A DNA stretch of 64,000 nucleotides from Anisakis pegreffii (taxonomy: Eukaryota; Nematoda; Chromadorea; Rhabditida; Anisakidae). Positions within the stretch are counted from its first letter, which is position 1, and the number at the start of each line of letters is the position of its first letter. Shown here in pieces: positions 12,801 to 25,748 of this stretch. The stretch is taken from assembly GCA_035041965.1 (NCBI GenBank), contig JAPYMA010000207.1:186001-250000 (forward strand). Reading direction: 5' to 3'. Below the pieces are notes generated by a model that did not search any database, was not told the origin of the DNA, and was given only the letters and a program-made list of their open reading frames with translations. The translations under genes and the position numbers were made by a program.

Positions 12801-14917
12801 CAGATTGAGCTGGATGGCTGCGGTTTAGCAAATGCATGAGGGTCTCACATCTCCCTTAGGAACTAGCACATGTTTACTTGGACCCTGAATAAGCGGAGTC
12901 GCGGAGATTAAAAGCGAGGCCCTTCTAGGATATCAGTTTCCATTCACTTCATTGAAGCTTGCTAGAGATAAGAGAACCAAGATAAGAAATATGTAAACTA
13001 TGGTGGCTAATTGAAAGCCTCAAGTAACTTTGTGTATCAGCATAATGTTGTGTCATTAGGGAACGAATATGGTCATTACGTTTGTGGATCGCTGGAGTCG
13101 CTGGGGTTTTGTATGATGCTTTAGAAAACCAGCTCCACGGTATATTTTCAGAATTTGTTCATTTCGTGCGATTTTGAACTGTGCGATTGGTTTAATCTAT
13201 GAAATCTTATGCGGAGGATAATCTTCATTTGAGTATCCTTCTGCTTTGTTGCAGTTTCGGTCCATTTTGCGTTTTCGTGCTTCATGATGCTTACCTATGT
13301 CAGTGTATTGTAGTACCTGTGTTATTGTACCTATGTTAGCATATTCATGCTGTGATTGTTCATTATTGTACCTATGATGCTTACCTATGTCAGTGTATCA
13401 TTGTACCTATGTTAGTATATTCATGCTGTCATTGTTGCTTCATTATTGTACCTATGATGATATTTGATGTTTGGTTGGCTATTGTTAGTGTATTCATCGT
13501 ACTGTTGCTCAAGTTCATTACTGTCGCGCCACGGATAATGAAGGGAGTGCTGTTTGCAGTGGTTTGGCGGCGTTTCAGAAGTGAGACAAAACGGTTAGGT
13601 TTGTTGAGGTCCGCACAAACCACCGAGATAGCTTCTGCATCGATAGGATCAGGCTCAGCGTTGAGAAGTCTTAAGCTGGGATTGAGTTTATGCGTACTTT
13701 GAAAATGGGTGAAATTTCAAAGTATGGAAGCTCCGTGGCGCGTCAACTGTATAAATGTTTTTTCCGTGTATTGCCAGTGGCTACATCAGCATCGAGATGA
13801 AGGGGTTGACGGAATGTCATTATCCGTTGATTTTAATGTGTTACGAATTGAAATACCGAATTGAGAGGCATTTTTGAGAATGTGCTAACGCGACAAGTAG
13901 TTAGTGGTATAGCAAATTATGATAGAAATGACTAATCATACATTGAGGAGCGATTCGCTCACAGTTAATGCAACCTCCCATTAGTTGCATTAAGTGTGGG
14001 AGTAGCTAGCTATCGCGGTCATTCAGATCTGAAGGTACTAATCACGGTAGATGCTACGGCTAGTTACCGGAGCCATTTAATCCCAGACATGCCACTCCGT
14101 TTGGTTGCCTTAGCTGTTAGTGTGACTAAAAATCCCTTGGTTCTTCGCACTTTAACACTTCGATACTTCAGATGATTCCAGAATCAGGCCTTTCAATTAT
14201 CAGAAAGACGTATCCCCTAATTCAAATTGCCATGAAATCGCAAGGATCGAAATTGCTTTTCACAATCTTTTGCTTTCAACATTCGACTCAATATTTTGTC
14301 CGTTTTTGCTCCTCGACTTCGATACTTCATCCTGATGTTCTAATTCAGATCGTTGCTAGTAACAGAGAATGAAAAACTGCTAAATTAAACTCATTGCGTA
14401 ACATAAGTACAATTTGCCATTACTCTCACTGATTATACGCCGAATGATATTCTTCTGAAAATGTAACACAGACAACGTTTAAGATTCCTGAATATTTATT
14501 TTGATGAGAATCACCTCACTAGCGTATATAGTTACAAGAATAATGCATAATTTTATATGATCACAATGTTGATTTGACACTAGCAATGATAAAATTAAAA
14601 AGTTGCTTCATAAATACCAAAATAAGAAAAGAAGATAACCAATACAAATTCAACATCAAACGGAAATGACAACAACGAGTATGTGCGCAACCAAGTATTC
14701 AATTCTGATCATTTCAAAGGCAATATAATTCAACAAATGAACAGAAGCAACATTTAATTAAACGAAAGGAACAAAGGGAAGCACCAAACCGTATGCTCAC
14801 TCGCCATTCCAAGGAAACACTTTCAAGTCCCTAGACGAATCCCAACGAAAATCGCCGTCTGGAACGGAAGAAAGCCTTATCTCGCGCAGATAATTCCACT
14901 CTTTCCTATACTGGGCA
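9863..14917. other. Gene-poor region with GC-rich island and short tandem repeat
   Basis: No gene was recognised. 9863-11330 is very AT-rich. A clearly more GC-rich island spans about 12120-12440. A minus-strand frame of 107 codons (11834-12157) touches the island but has no domain I recognise; it may be a decayed transposon fragment. At 13283-13455 a unit of roughly 80-92 bp, beginning ATGATGCTTACCTATGTCAG, is repeated twice with divergence. Confidence 0.5.
13283..13455. repeat. Two-copy tandem repeat, unit about 80-92 bp
   Basis: The unit starts with ATGATGCTTACCTATGTCAG at 13283 and again at about 13375. Both copies contain GTACCTATGTTAG and TATTCATGCTGT in the same order, with small insertions and deletions between them. 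The long reading frame across it (13352-13702) looks like a by-product of the repeat. Confidence 0.7.
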
Positions 14918-16345
14918 GAACATCGGCTTTCTAAAAATGAAAACCTCACCGGAAAATTCCGCTCCTGCAAGGAGATATAGCTATTTATATGATATTATAT
15001 GGGTTGGCACATTCAAGCCTACCGTACCCTCAGCTTTGACCTGTAACATGTCAATTTCTTCACACCGGTCGATCGAGAAGAATCTCTGCATTTAGAAAAA
15101 TATTTATTTTGTCGGGCGATTTTGCTTAGTCGAGGAGGTATAGCTATTTTATTGAAGCTATCTCAACTAGCGCTGAGGTGCTTATTTAAATGCGATAGAT
15201 CACTATAGATCAATGGACATTATACATTACTATGGAAATTTAGGTTTGAGAAATTCAAGTTAACCGTCTTCTCAAGTTTGCCCGATAACATATTAATCTT
15301 TATACATTGTTCGATCGAGCAGAACCTCGGCTTTCTAAAAATGAAAACCTCACCGGAAAAATCCGCTCCTGCGAGGAGATATAGCTATTTTTCTGATGCT
15401 ATAGGGTTTGGCACATTTAAACCTACCGTACCCTCAGCTCGAGCAAAATCAGTGCATTTAGAAAAATATATATTTTGTCGGGCGATTTTGCTTAGTTGCG
15501 GAGGTATAGCTATTTTATTAAACTATCTCAACTAGCGCTGAGGTGCTCACTCACTATAGATCAGTTTTGAACATTTATATAGCACTATAGACGTTGCGAT
15601 TTTGAGGGTACCGATACGCTCAAGTTTGCCTATTATCATTTGGATTTTTTTGCACCGTTTGATGCGACTGAATCTCCTCTATCAAAAAACGTATATTTTT
15701 TCGCGTGAATTAGGTTTCCTGAGGAGGCATAGCCATTTTCTTAAATCTATCTCAATTGGATAGCGCAGTCGCGCTTATTCATACAAAATGATCACTATAG
15801 TGCCATCAATACGTTTATATAGCAATCGGCGGATTGCGAAATTCGAACTAACCGTCTTCTCAGATTTTTCTGGAAACAAGTGAATTCTTTTCACCGTTCG
15901 ATCCAGCAGAACCTCTGTATTCAGAATATTAAAAATTTTGCTCAGCAATTTGGCTTAGCTGAGGAGATATAGGCATTTTATTAAAACTATCTCAAGAAAT
16001 GCGGTTGCCCCCTCGAGGCTATCGTATTCTCAAGTTTGTCCAGTAACATATGAATTTCTTTAAGTCGTTCTATCCAGCTGGATCTCTACATTCAAAATAA
16101 TATAAGTATTTTGGCGAGCAATTATGAGTAGATGAGGAGATATAGCTAATTTCTCAATGCTACGCGGGTTGCCACATTCAAACTTACCTAACATTCAAAT
16201 TTGCCCAGTGTCATGTGAATTTGATTGCATCATTCGATCCAGCGGGATGTCTGCATTCCGAAAAATATGCATCTTTCCGAGTCGTTTTGCTTAGTTGAGG
16301 AGATGTAGCTATTTTCCCAATGTTACAGGGTTTGCCATCTTCGGG
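14918..16345. repeat. Satellite-like repeat block 2 with higher-order structure
   Basis: At least eight diverged copies of the box GAGGAGATATAGCTATTTT start near 14968, 15135, 15375, 15499, 15722, 15961, 16134 and 16297. They alternate with conserved boxes such as GTCGGGCGATTTTGCTTAG and TTCGATCCAGCAGAACCTC. Some pairs repeat at a longer interval: CGGCTTTCTAAAAATGA occurs at 14924 and 15328 (404 bp apart), and the GTCGGGCGATTTT box at 15111 and 15477 (366 bp apart). The core GATATAGCTAT is partly palindromic. The family also occurs at 9455-9862. Confidence 0.85.
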
Positions 16346-17118
16346 CCTACAGTAATCGTTGTTCATATAGTTCTGATGACTGCTGATAAATATATACGTT
16401 ATTCTCGTGCTATTGCACATATGAGGCGTGGTTACGGTATGATGGGAATCTTATTGGGGAAATCGGAGATATACGTTTTGAAGCGCATGAAAAGGTGTGT
16501 CAGCTTCCGTTCTCAGCTTGAAAATCATGGAGAACTTTTTCCAAAGGTCGCCTGGGTGTTACGACGTTTAATGCTGAGAGGTTTAATTAATGTAAGTCTC
16601 TGGAGGCATCAACTGGTGAACTGTGAGTCCAACTGTGACATGTATGAGTCACTTCGACCACTCATCGTGAGGTTGTTTTATAATATGGGATATTCTCAGA
16701 TAATAAATCCTCAACGGTCCGAAAAGTGTTGATGCTATTTCCAAATTTGTTCATCTTTATATACGCTAGCAGTATGCCTTGAGTCGATAGGCGCCTGTGG
16801 CGAATTGCTGTAGGGTCTAGTTGGCGATTTAGCTGAAATTTGTTCAGTACGTTCGGTGATTATCGTCACGTCATTGTTTCATTGATGACTTTCAATTTTA
16901 ATTAATTGATTAATTGACTGACGTTTCTTTGTGTTCTTTTTGACCCATTCTCTCAATGGGTCAATGGCATACGGCGCACATTGTTTGTCTTCTTTTCGAC
17001 GTTATTGTTCGATAATTTTGTTGCATTATATCCGCTTGAGTTCAGTGAAAAATAATATTGGTTTCGAATGTGACTGTAATAATTGCTGTTTGATGCTTTT
17101 TTTGCTGTTTAAATCTGA
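16346..17118. other. Spacer upstream of the GAK gene
   Basis: A plus-strand frame of 145 codons (16295-16732) begins inside the satellite block and has no recognisable domain or splice context. The rest is AT-rich and presumably carries the GAK promoter and outron. No motif could be assigned. Confidence 0.4.
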
Positions 17119-17129
17119 TTTTATTTCAG
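17119..17129 (+). other. Predicted spliced-leader acceptor of GAK
   Basis: The sequence TTTTATTTCAG is a strong acceptor ending seven bases before the GAK start codon at 17137, with a T-rich outron upstream. No matching donor or upstream exon is seen. In nematodes this arrangement usually marks an SL trans-splice site. Confidence 0.55.
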
Positions 17130-17136
17130 TTTGTAA

Positions 17137-20100
17137 ATGTCTGATTTATTGCGATCGGCCTTCAACTATATCAGTCAGGTAGCGCCAACAAATGTGCTGA
17201 CTGGCTCGAAGACTGATCATCCCCTGATTGGGAACACAATTGAAGTCGGCGGACTCAGACTCAAAATACGATCACTCATCGCCGAAGGTATCATCTGCAA
17301 TTTTAAAATTTTCATCCTCACCTTCCATATTTTAAGAATGCCACTGTTTGAGTAGTAATTTATATTTAATAATTTAATTTCGGTTAACTCATCTACATAT
17401 TTAATCATTTAATAATCTTCCTAATAATCTGTATTAAGCTGAACTCAGAATCCTGAACAGCATACATCATATTTTGGTCAACGGTATAAGCTGTATTCAT
17501 TTGTCATTTCGGTGTGTTATTATCTTTGTTCGCTTTTCTACGATCAGTAATAATTGGAGGTGGTTTTGCGTTGGTATTCGCCGCGCAAGATTCACAGGGC
17601 AGTTGGTTTGCGTTGAAGCGGCAGCTGGCTGCCGATCAGGAAGCAACAGATGCGGTCATACAAGAAATTCGGTTCTTACGAGAGGTATTCGACTGCTTTC
17701 GATATTCGTACTTTCTTTATTACCGTAAAAAGTGGTATTGTCGCGTGTCGACGATGTTTCTCCCGAGCAGAATCCGTGATTACATTTTTAATTTATGATG
17801 TATCCTTCTTTTAGTTGACTGGTAATCCAGCAATCATTCGCTATGTACAAGCGGCACAATTGAGTCCACAAGAGAGTGGCCATGGTAAGGCGGAATTTCT
17901 GTTGGTCACAGAATTATGCTCAGGTTCTTTTCTTATATCCTAATTTTTTTCTATCAAGGTTCTGTTTTCTTGTATCGTAATTTTTGTATACAATTCATTC
18001 GATATTGTAAGCTTTTGAGCATAATACTGATTCAGTGTAACCGTTGAACGCAATCATATGATGGTGATTTGCAGTATTAATCTGAGACTATGAATGTTTT
18101 TTTTAAAGGCGGCAGTGTGGTTGAAGTTCTGCAAAAGAAGCATTTCACTCCATCGCAAGTGATGAAAATATTTTTTGCTGCTTGCACCGCAGTACGGCAT
18201 ATGCACGCGAGGACACCGCCGATTACACATCGAGATATCAAGGTCTTTATTGTCAATTTTATTCGTCATTTAAGGAGGACGAGCACTTCCTTCCTTTTTC
18301 CCACAACAATGAACCGACAATCAGTGGAAGGCATTCGATGAAAATGAAAGAGCTGAAGAAGTTTAATGGAAGAACAATTGAGGTGTAGCAAGTATTTGGA
18401 TGTCATGCTGGTAACACAGTTCTCTCGATCGCTGCCTGCAATGTTACATCTGTAATGATAGTAATGAAGAGTGATAAATGTGAATGATTGTAACGAATAT
18501 ATTATTGTGATAACAGACGTAATGAATGTTTAGGTGGAGAATTTACTATTCGATTCGTATGGTTTTGTTAAGTTGTGTGATTTTGGGAGTGCAACAAAAG
18601 AAGTGTTTGAACCGAATGATGATTGGAGTGCTATGCAAAGAACTCAGCTCGAAGAAGAGGTAAGCTATCATCTTCTTTTCTTCTCCGTTTTTGCATTGTG
18701 TCAGTTTGTGAATCAATTGGAATGATAATTGTGTAATCGTTATTCATAAACGTTCCATCGCTGCGAATTTTTGCGAAAGTTGTTTTTCAGTTAGCACGAC
18801 ACACAACTCCAATGTATAGAGCGCCAGAAATTTTGGATTTGTATTCGAATTCTCCAATTGGTCCAGCACAAGATATTTGGGTGAGTTGATTGTATCATTC
18901 AGTGATGATTTAGAAACGGTTTAGTGCAGTTTCTGCTTTCAGTCATAGGCACTTACGAATGTTAGAGGAATGTTATAGTTTTTGAAAATTTTAATTGTAA
19001 AATGTTTTGTTCTCCATCTAAGAGGTAACTGTTTAAAGAAAGGATTGATTTCAGGCATTGGGTTGTATTCTATTCTATTTATGTTATCGCAAACATCCAT
19101 TCGAGGATAGCGCTAAGTTAAGGATTATCAACGCTAAATACGTCTTGCCAGAGCAGGAAACTGCTTACACGATGTTTCATCCTTTGATACGTAAGTAAAT
19201 CAAATTTTCCTCACTAATTTTCGAATGATGCAATTTTTGTGCAACCAATGCTATTATTATTGTTTTTGATCATGTTTTCGTTAGTTATTGTTTTATCGAA
19301 AATTGTTTGTAAGATTACAGCTATTCTGATGGATGTTTTAGTATTATTATTATTATTGTTAAATAAATTTCAGAGAGATGTCTGCAAATAGATCCCCGAA
19401 GTCGACCAAGTGCCAGCGAGCTGTGTGAAAGTGCGAACGCATTAGCCGTAGCGATGGGTGTCGATTTAACAAAACCTGTTGAAGGTATCGACATCCCGCA
19501 GCTCACTTCGAACGCTTCTTTTAATGCCACTTCTGGTATGTTACCGAGTTTGATTTTATTTTTATTGTTGTCGTTATTGTCATGTTATCATTTGCACGAC
19601 TGTTGTCTTTGCTGTTACAGTTTTTACCGTCCTCAAAAGATTAATCACTGCTCTCTTTATCAAGACCTGATTACCGCCGGTTTTTATGAGTTTGAGGATC
19701 CTCTTTCAGGCCAATTGCAAAAAGAATTATTCAGTGGTAGCAGCAGCAGCGCAACAACAGCAGCGGTACCGTTTGCAAGCGCTGGTCCCCCGCCCAGGCC
19801 TCCTCCTCCAGCGGGCAGCTCACGTGCCGCGGTTGATCACACACATGTAAAATTCTGTTTTCAGTTTTTTTTTCACACGTAAAAATTTTATCAATATTTT
19901 CAATGAAATCGTTCGTTTGTTCGTTTTGGAACACAAAGGAATGATTTGGTGGTTCGAAAATGTTCAGCATACAATTAGATTGGTGATATTCAGCACATTT
20001 GTTGTGGATGATTTTACGCGTGTGAAGAGTTGTTAGTCATTTCCGGTAAATCGTATCAAGAAAGGAGATAGATTTATCATGCAATTGCGGTCATTAAATG

Positions 20101-23100
20101 TTTGTAGATATTTATTTTTTAACGGAATTATTTCGCGGCATTTTTTTTAAAATTTTTGTTCAGTGCTATTGATTTGTTTGTACAATGAATCGTACGGTGA
20201 TCATATGGTTTGGATTGTGTGTGAATGACAACGAGACAGAAAAAAAAACGATGAGTTGAAAATGAGCCATTTTTGACGAGTGCTCAGTGTCTCTAATTGT
20301 GTTGCATTTGTTGTGTGGATAATAGTGTGTTCGGTGAGTGCAGTAGTCATCAACTGAACAACAATTCAACTGAATTGAATTTGGGTTGTTGTGATTTTGG
20401 ATTGTATTCAATCAATGAATCGTAATTGAATTGTTCTAATGGCTCGCTACATTTTGCTGCAAAAACAACAGGAACCGAGCACTCAACAACAAGCGTCTGC
20501 AATGTTCGGAGCACTGAAAGGCCAGGGAATGTCGTGGCTGAAGAATATTAAAGACAAAACAACAGCAGTGGCACAGACTGTACAGGTTAGGTGTGATTAA
20601 TGTCGATTGTTTGCGAAATGATTTGATATGAATATTGAGTAGAGTGGGAATGAATGTTAGTTATAGATTAATTGTAGAGGTAATCTCATCTAGATGAGAG
20701 TTGAATTGATTTCGAGTAAATTGAATGATTTCAGTCAACCTATGGTAACCGTGGACCGGACATAACATTTGTGACAAGTCATCTTGTAATCGCACCGTTA
20801 AGTGATGCAATACCAGAAGCTCTAGCTGCACAAGCAGAAGAGGTGATGCGTACAGGGATAACTGAACAATCGAAAGGATTGTTCGCCATTTATAATTTAT
20901 CGCATAGGTACTGGGTTATTATTATTATTATTGTTAGTATTTAAATTGCTGTTCGTATTGTTTTATTATGTTGTGATATGTTCAGTTGATTCATTCATAT
21001 TCCATTTATCTCGAAATTGTTATTTCGTCTTAATCTGAATCGAGATTGGTGAATGTTACTTAATTTCAGCTTTGCATTTTTTAGGCATTTACGATGCAAT
21101 TATAACAATCGTTTGAGTGAAGTGGCAATGCCATTAGTAACAAGTGGTCTAGCACCAACATTGAATGGGATCATTGATATTTGTAAAAATATGAGTTTAT
21201 TTTTGAAACAAAAGCAGACGAATTTTGTTGTTATCACTGGACCAGAAGGTGAGTTAGCATTGGTAAATTATGAAAATATAACTGATTAGTTCAGAAATAT
21301 TCACTTAATTTTTTGTAAATAATTCAAAAAGTTATGAGTTGTTTTAGTGCAGTGTGTGCTGATGGCTTGTGCCCTATTGATATATACTCGCCTGGCTGAC
21401 AGTCCCATGTTGGCCGTACAATTGGTGGCCGAGAAGCGTCCAGCACCGATTCCTCAGATGCCAACGTCATACCATCGACAGCTTGATCTGCTCACTACAG
21501 TCGTCACCACTCCAAGAGAAGCGCTACTATCGGTAAGGTGTAGATGAAAGGATTTCATTGCCTCTCACTATTCCCACTTGACTTTACAGATGGTTCACAA
21601 TCGTCGCGTAATACTCGAATCAATACTGATCTCACCGTGTCCAACGTTCAATCGTCTGCGCAACGGTTGCCGTCCCGTAGTGGAGGTGTATTCAGCTGGT
21701 CAAAAGCTGTGGTCAAGCGCTAAGGAATACGAATTGTTACAGTGGGTTTTGCGATTATTTTGATTTTGTCATTGATGAATTTGGAAGAGATGCAAGAGGA
21801 TTTGTATTTTGATTTGATTGAATTTTATGTGGGCACGTTGTGATATGTTGATTGTTTGCATTTTTTTGACTTATTTGGAGTGACTGAATGGATTTGCAGA
21901 AGTTATGAGCAGTCAGAATGTTCTGTGATTGACTTAACCCTCGGCAACGTGGCGGTCTCTGGTGACGTTCAGGTGAGTATTCGATCGGAGTCTTATGAGT
22001 ATTCAATTCACTTCATTGATTATGAATATTCTGCAAATTTTTAGATTTTGAATGCCTGTTAATTTAATTTGACGTAAAAATTTTTGATGTTAAATTGTTG
22101 TTGCAGATTGTTGTGTATCATGCGAGGTGGATAAAGATGCAAAATCGAATGCAACAACTGTTCATGTTCTCATTGTCGTTCCATGCAAATTTCATTGACA
22201 CGAACTCGCATTTGATTGAAATGAAACGAAATGATTTGGATATATTACCGGATGATAGATCACGATTCGATGAGCTCTTGAGGTCTCTGATTTTCTATTT
22301 ATTGTATTAATATGGACAGAGTTTCTGGAAATTTTATGACGTATTTTCGTGATAGTAGTGATGATGGTAATGACAGGGTTGTGTGAGATTTGTTTCATTG
22401 TTGCGTTCGTTCTTATAGCCAAATGATTGCAGTAATAGTAATCGTAATGGTGATAGTGTGCAGCTTTGAAACGGTTTTGATTTTGTGTTACATTTTAAGA
22501 GTTGGTTTACGAGTGTTGGTCGAAGACACGGATCGTTGTTTCAATATGTCTGATTTACCGTCATTCCTAAGCTACGATGCGAGAAGTGTTCGAAAGATGA
22601 TACTCGTATCGAGTCAAGACGAATACGAGCAAATACATCGTCATTTGAAAGTGTTCAAGAAGGATTATAAAATTAGAGCTTTATCGCCATCATCTTCCCA
22701 TCCATCACAACAACACTCTTCTTCCAATCAGCCGGATTTTGCGGCTGATCGCATTTTTGATCATTCTCCTTCTGAATATCGAGACTCTGATCCAATCAGT
22801 GGTAAACTTTTGGGTGATGAACACCGTCAACAAACTGCTTCACCGCAAACTATGGATTCATTCTTTTCATCATTACAAGTGAGATGTACTCTTGATTCTG
22901 TTTGAATCGGATTTTTTTAATGCTAATGATTTATTAGTTTAATGATAATTTTGAGACTAAAAGTTTCTGTACGCCTGTTTATCCATACGAATTGTCTGGT
23001 TTGTTTCTTTGACGTGGTCGCGTGAGGTGCTGTGTAAAATGGATGCCTGGTTCAGATGGTGGTGAATTAAAGTATTTTCCAGTGGAACGATGAAAAATCA

Positions 23101-25748
23101 CAAAGCGATCAAGAAGCGCGTTTGTGTCCTCCAGCGGCTCAGCCGCAACCAAACCAGGCGTTGTCTGGATCGCCTCAACTGCACAGAAGTAGTCAATCTC
23201 AGCAAGATCAATTCCAAACCACACATCTGGCTGAAACAGCGCCACAACACAACAGTGATGATTTGTTCAGTTTGGGTCAGACACAAAGGAACGACATCGC
23301 AAAGGTGACAGAGATTCACGATGAAAAATATATTTATTTTTGTTTGCTGGCAATTTTTCTCATCTAAACATTTCGTTTGTTGTATCCGTCTTAATACATC
23401 GTTTTACTTGTTCAATAGCAAGCGATAAGGAAAGTGATCATATTATCATTATACAATGAGAAGCGGAAGTTTATGTAAGTGGTCACATTAAAGAGATGTG
23501 GTTGATCAGAAATTCAAGTTGAGTCTCATTTTCAACCTAAAGCAGCAGCATTTCAGTCGACGCCATCTGTATCGCCGACGAGCGCCCGAAAAATCGATGA
23601 AGCTGAAGCGTATGAACGTTTGTATGGTATTCGAGTAAGCGGTGGAGGTGGAGGGAATGCTCAGTGATCAGATGATATCTGCAGAGGAGGAGGAAGACAG
23701 CGAAAAGTACAAATTTGATTGCGAAAAGAAGTGCGCACAGCAGCCAAAAATTGTGACAAATGATGGTGAGAACGGCTCATCGGATCAGCTCATCAGTCAA
23801 ATCGATTTGTTGTTGAATCTTGGCAATGGTCAGTCTCCTCTTTATTCATTTTTCATCTTTTGCTGCTGATCCGATTTGGCTGCAGTTATCCGTAGACGTG
23901 ATTTATGCACTTTTGTGCTATACTCTCACCATTTCGTTATTTTTATCAGATAAACCCGAAGGGAGCCAGCAACAGTCTGTGGATCCATTTGCGGATTTCT
24001 ACAAAACGAGCGAGAGAGCACCGATCGAAGAAACGTCCTCGCCAGCATTTGCGCACAAATCATCAAGTAGTGCTACATGCGGTGAAGTAGTGAACAAGCA
24101 CGATGATTTGTTAGATTGGACGTTTGGTACGGTCAATAAACAACCGAATTTATCCAGTTGGTGTTTATTTTCATTGTTTTTATGCTTACTATTAAGTGTT
24201 CTTATAGTTATTGTGGCCTCGAATACAGACAAGACTGTTGCATACACATTCTTAGTGTGATTAATGAGATATAATGGTGTAATTGTGTAAGATATAATTT
24301 TATTTTTCACTGGGTGCTGTTTTGTATGGTGGAACTGGATTATGCATGTGAAACTTTTATGGGGTGGTTGCAATATAATCGTAAATATCATCCATTCATC
24401 GTTGTTGAGGTTTATCAACAGCCAGCTGTTTGAACAGTGCAGCTGGTGGTATGCAACGTAATATATCGGCACCGTCATTTGCGACCAACAACATCACTTC
24501 GACACCGCAGAAGATGTCAAATTTCGATCCGTTCGCCGACTTTTTAGCTTCATCATCGAATGAGAATCTCTCGAAGTCGACAGCAAGACTTGACGGTGCG
24601 CGTAAGTACTTTCTTGATAACGGCGAAAAAATTTACAAGGTGTTCGTTCATGTAATCAGATGTAGTTATCGAAAGATATTTCAATTTCGTGTCGAATCAC
24701 GAATGATTATCTCCGATAGAATGTGTTGATATGAAGAACAAACGCGATTCTCTGATTACAGCTGGTGACTCTGCAGCAAATAGTGGTCGAGCAACGCCGA
24801 GCAGTCAACGTCCAAATTACAGCCGAGCGCATTTTGATGCGATTAGTTCAATTGGAGGTGAGTTGTGGAGTGGATTTCGTTCGATGTTTTAGCGATTGTT
24901 TTCTTTTTTTTTCATTTGTGTGGAATGCATTGGACCGTTATGTGCACGTATACTTGTCGTGAGCGTTCTTTCATTTGTTGTTTTTATTTTTAGGTTTGAA
25001 ACCAAAACTTACCGAGAATACCTTCGATGATTTGCTAAGTAGTCAAGGATTTTCATCATCATCAAAGAATACTAAGACGATGATTGAAATGAAGAAAGCT
25101 GAGGATAACAAGACAATGGATCCAGTCTCAATTAAAGTGAGTTTGAATTGAAATTGATTTAAACTGATAGAGTGATGTGAATAGATTATGATGTAAGTAT
25201 GGGTTTATTATGACATTGTTGGAGTGAACTGTTTTTCAGATACGTGATTGGACAACAGGTAAAGAAGGTAATATCAGAGCGTTGTTAGGGTCGTTGAACG
25301 ATGTTCTATGGGATGGCGCTGATAAATGGAATCAACCGAATATGGGTGATCTGCTTACAGCTGTGCAGGTGAGATTTATATCAGTGACATTGTTGTGATT
25401 TTAGTGCTGATAATTGTGCTATCTGATGTCTTCTTCGTTTTTGGTATGATGGTTGCTAAATTTAGCTTAATACAGTGTGTTTTTCTGCATTTAGATAGAT
25501 ATGTTTTTTTTTTTGTGATCCTTGGGTCGTTGTTCTGTTTTTTGCTCGTTTAGTGTGAAGAGAGTTCGATGTTCGATAGAGGATAAGTGCGTGTTTTTCA
25601 GGTGAAGAAATTCTACCGTAAAGCTTGTCTGGTGATTCATCCTGACAAGCAAGTTGGTACGGAAAATGAGTTGTTAGCACGTGCGATATTCACCGAACTG
25701 AACGATGCATGGACAGCGTTTGAAAATGCTGGATCTCCTTCACTTTGA
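17137..25748 (+). CDS. GAK: Cyclin-G-associated kinase / auxilin (kinase, PTEN-C2-like, J domain)
   Basis: Twenty-six exons join in phase to about 1307 residues (human GAK 1311): 17137-17287, 17560-17684, 17815-17923, 18109-18242, 18534-18659, 18791-18880, 19055-19190, 19374-19535, 19710-19846, 20472-20585, 20735-20907, 21085-21248, 21348-21532, 21590-21741, 21900-21972, 22107-22282, 22500-22878, 23083-23304, 23557-23626, 23685-23828, 23950-24160, 24426-24601, 24762-24857, 24994-25136, 25240-25368 and 25602-25748. The kinase domain shows ALKRQL (Lys), HRDIKVENLL, CDFGSA and an APE-like [14 protein letters not shown]-like and C2-like region follows, then a low-complexity linker with DPFADF motifs (23950-24160 and 24426-24601), as in adaptor-binding clathrin proteins. 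The protein ends in a J domain with HPDK. GAK recruits Hsc70 to uncoat clathrin vesicles and phosphorylates AP-1/AP-2 mu subunits. The PTEN-like P-loop region reads VITGPEVQCVLMA and lacks the HCxxGxxR phosphatase motif. Boundaries at 23626/23685 and 24160/24426 are the least certain. Confidence 0.97.

Noticed and set aside
22447..22499. Alternative upstream acceptor for the GAK exon at 22500
   Set aside because: It keeps frame but would insert a hydrophobic run that breaks the clear C2-domain alignment; the acceptor at 22499 aligns residue for residue.
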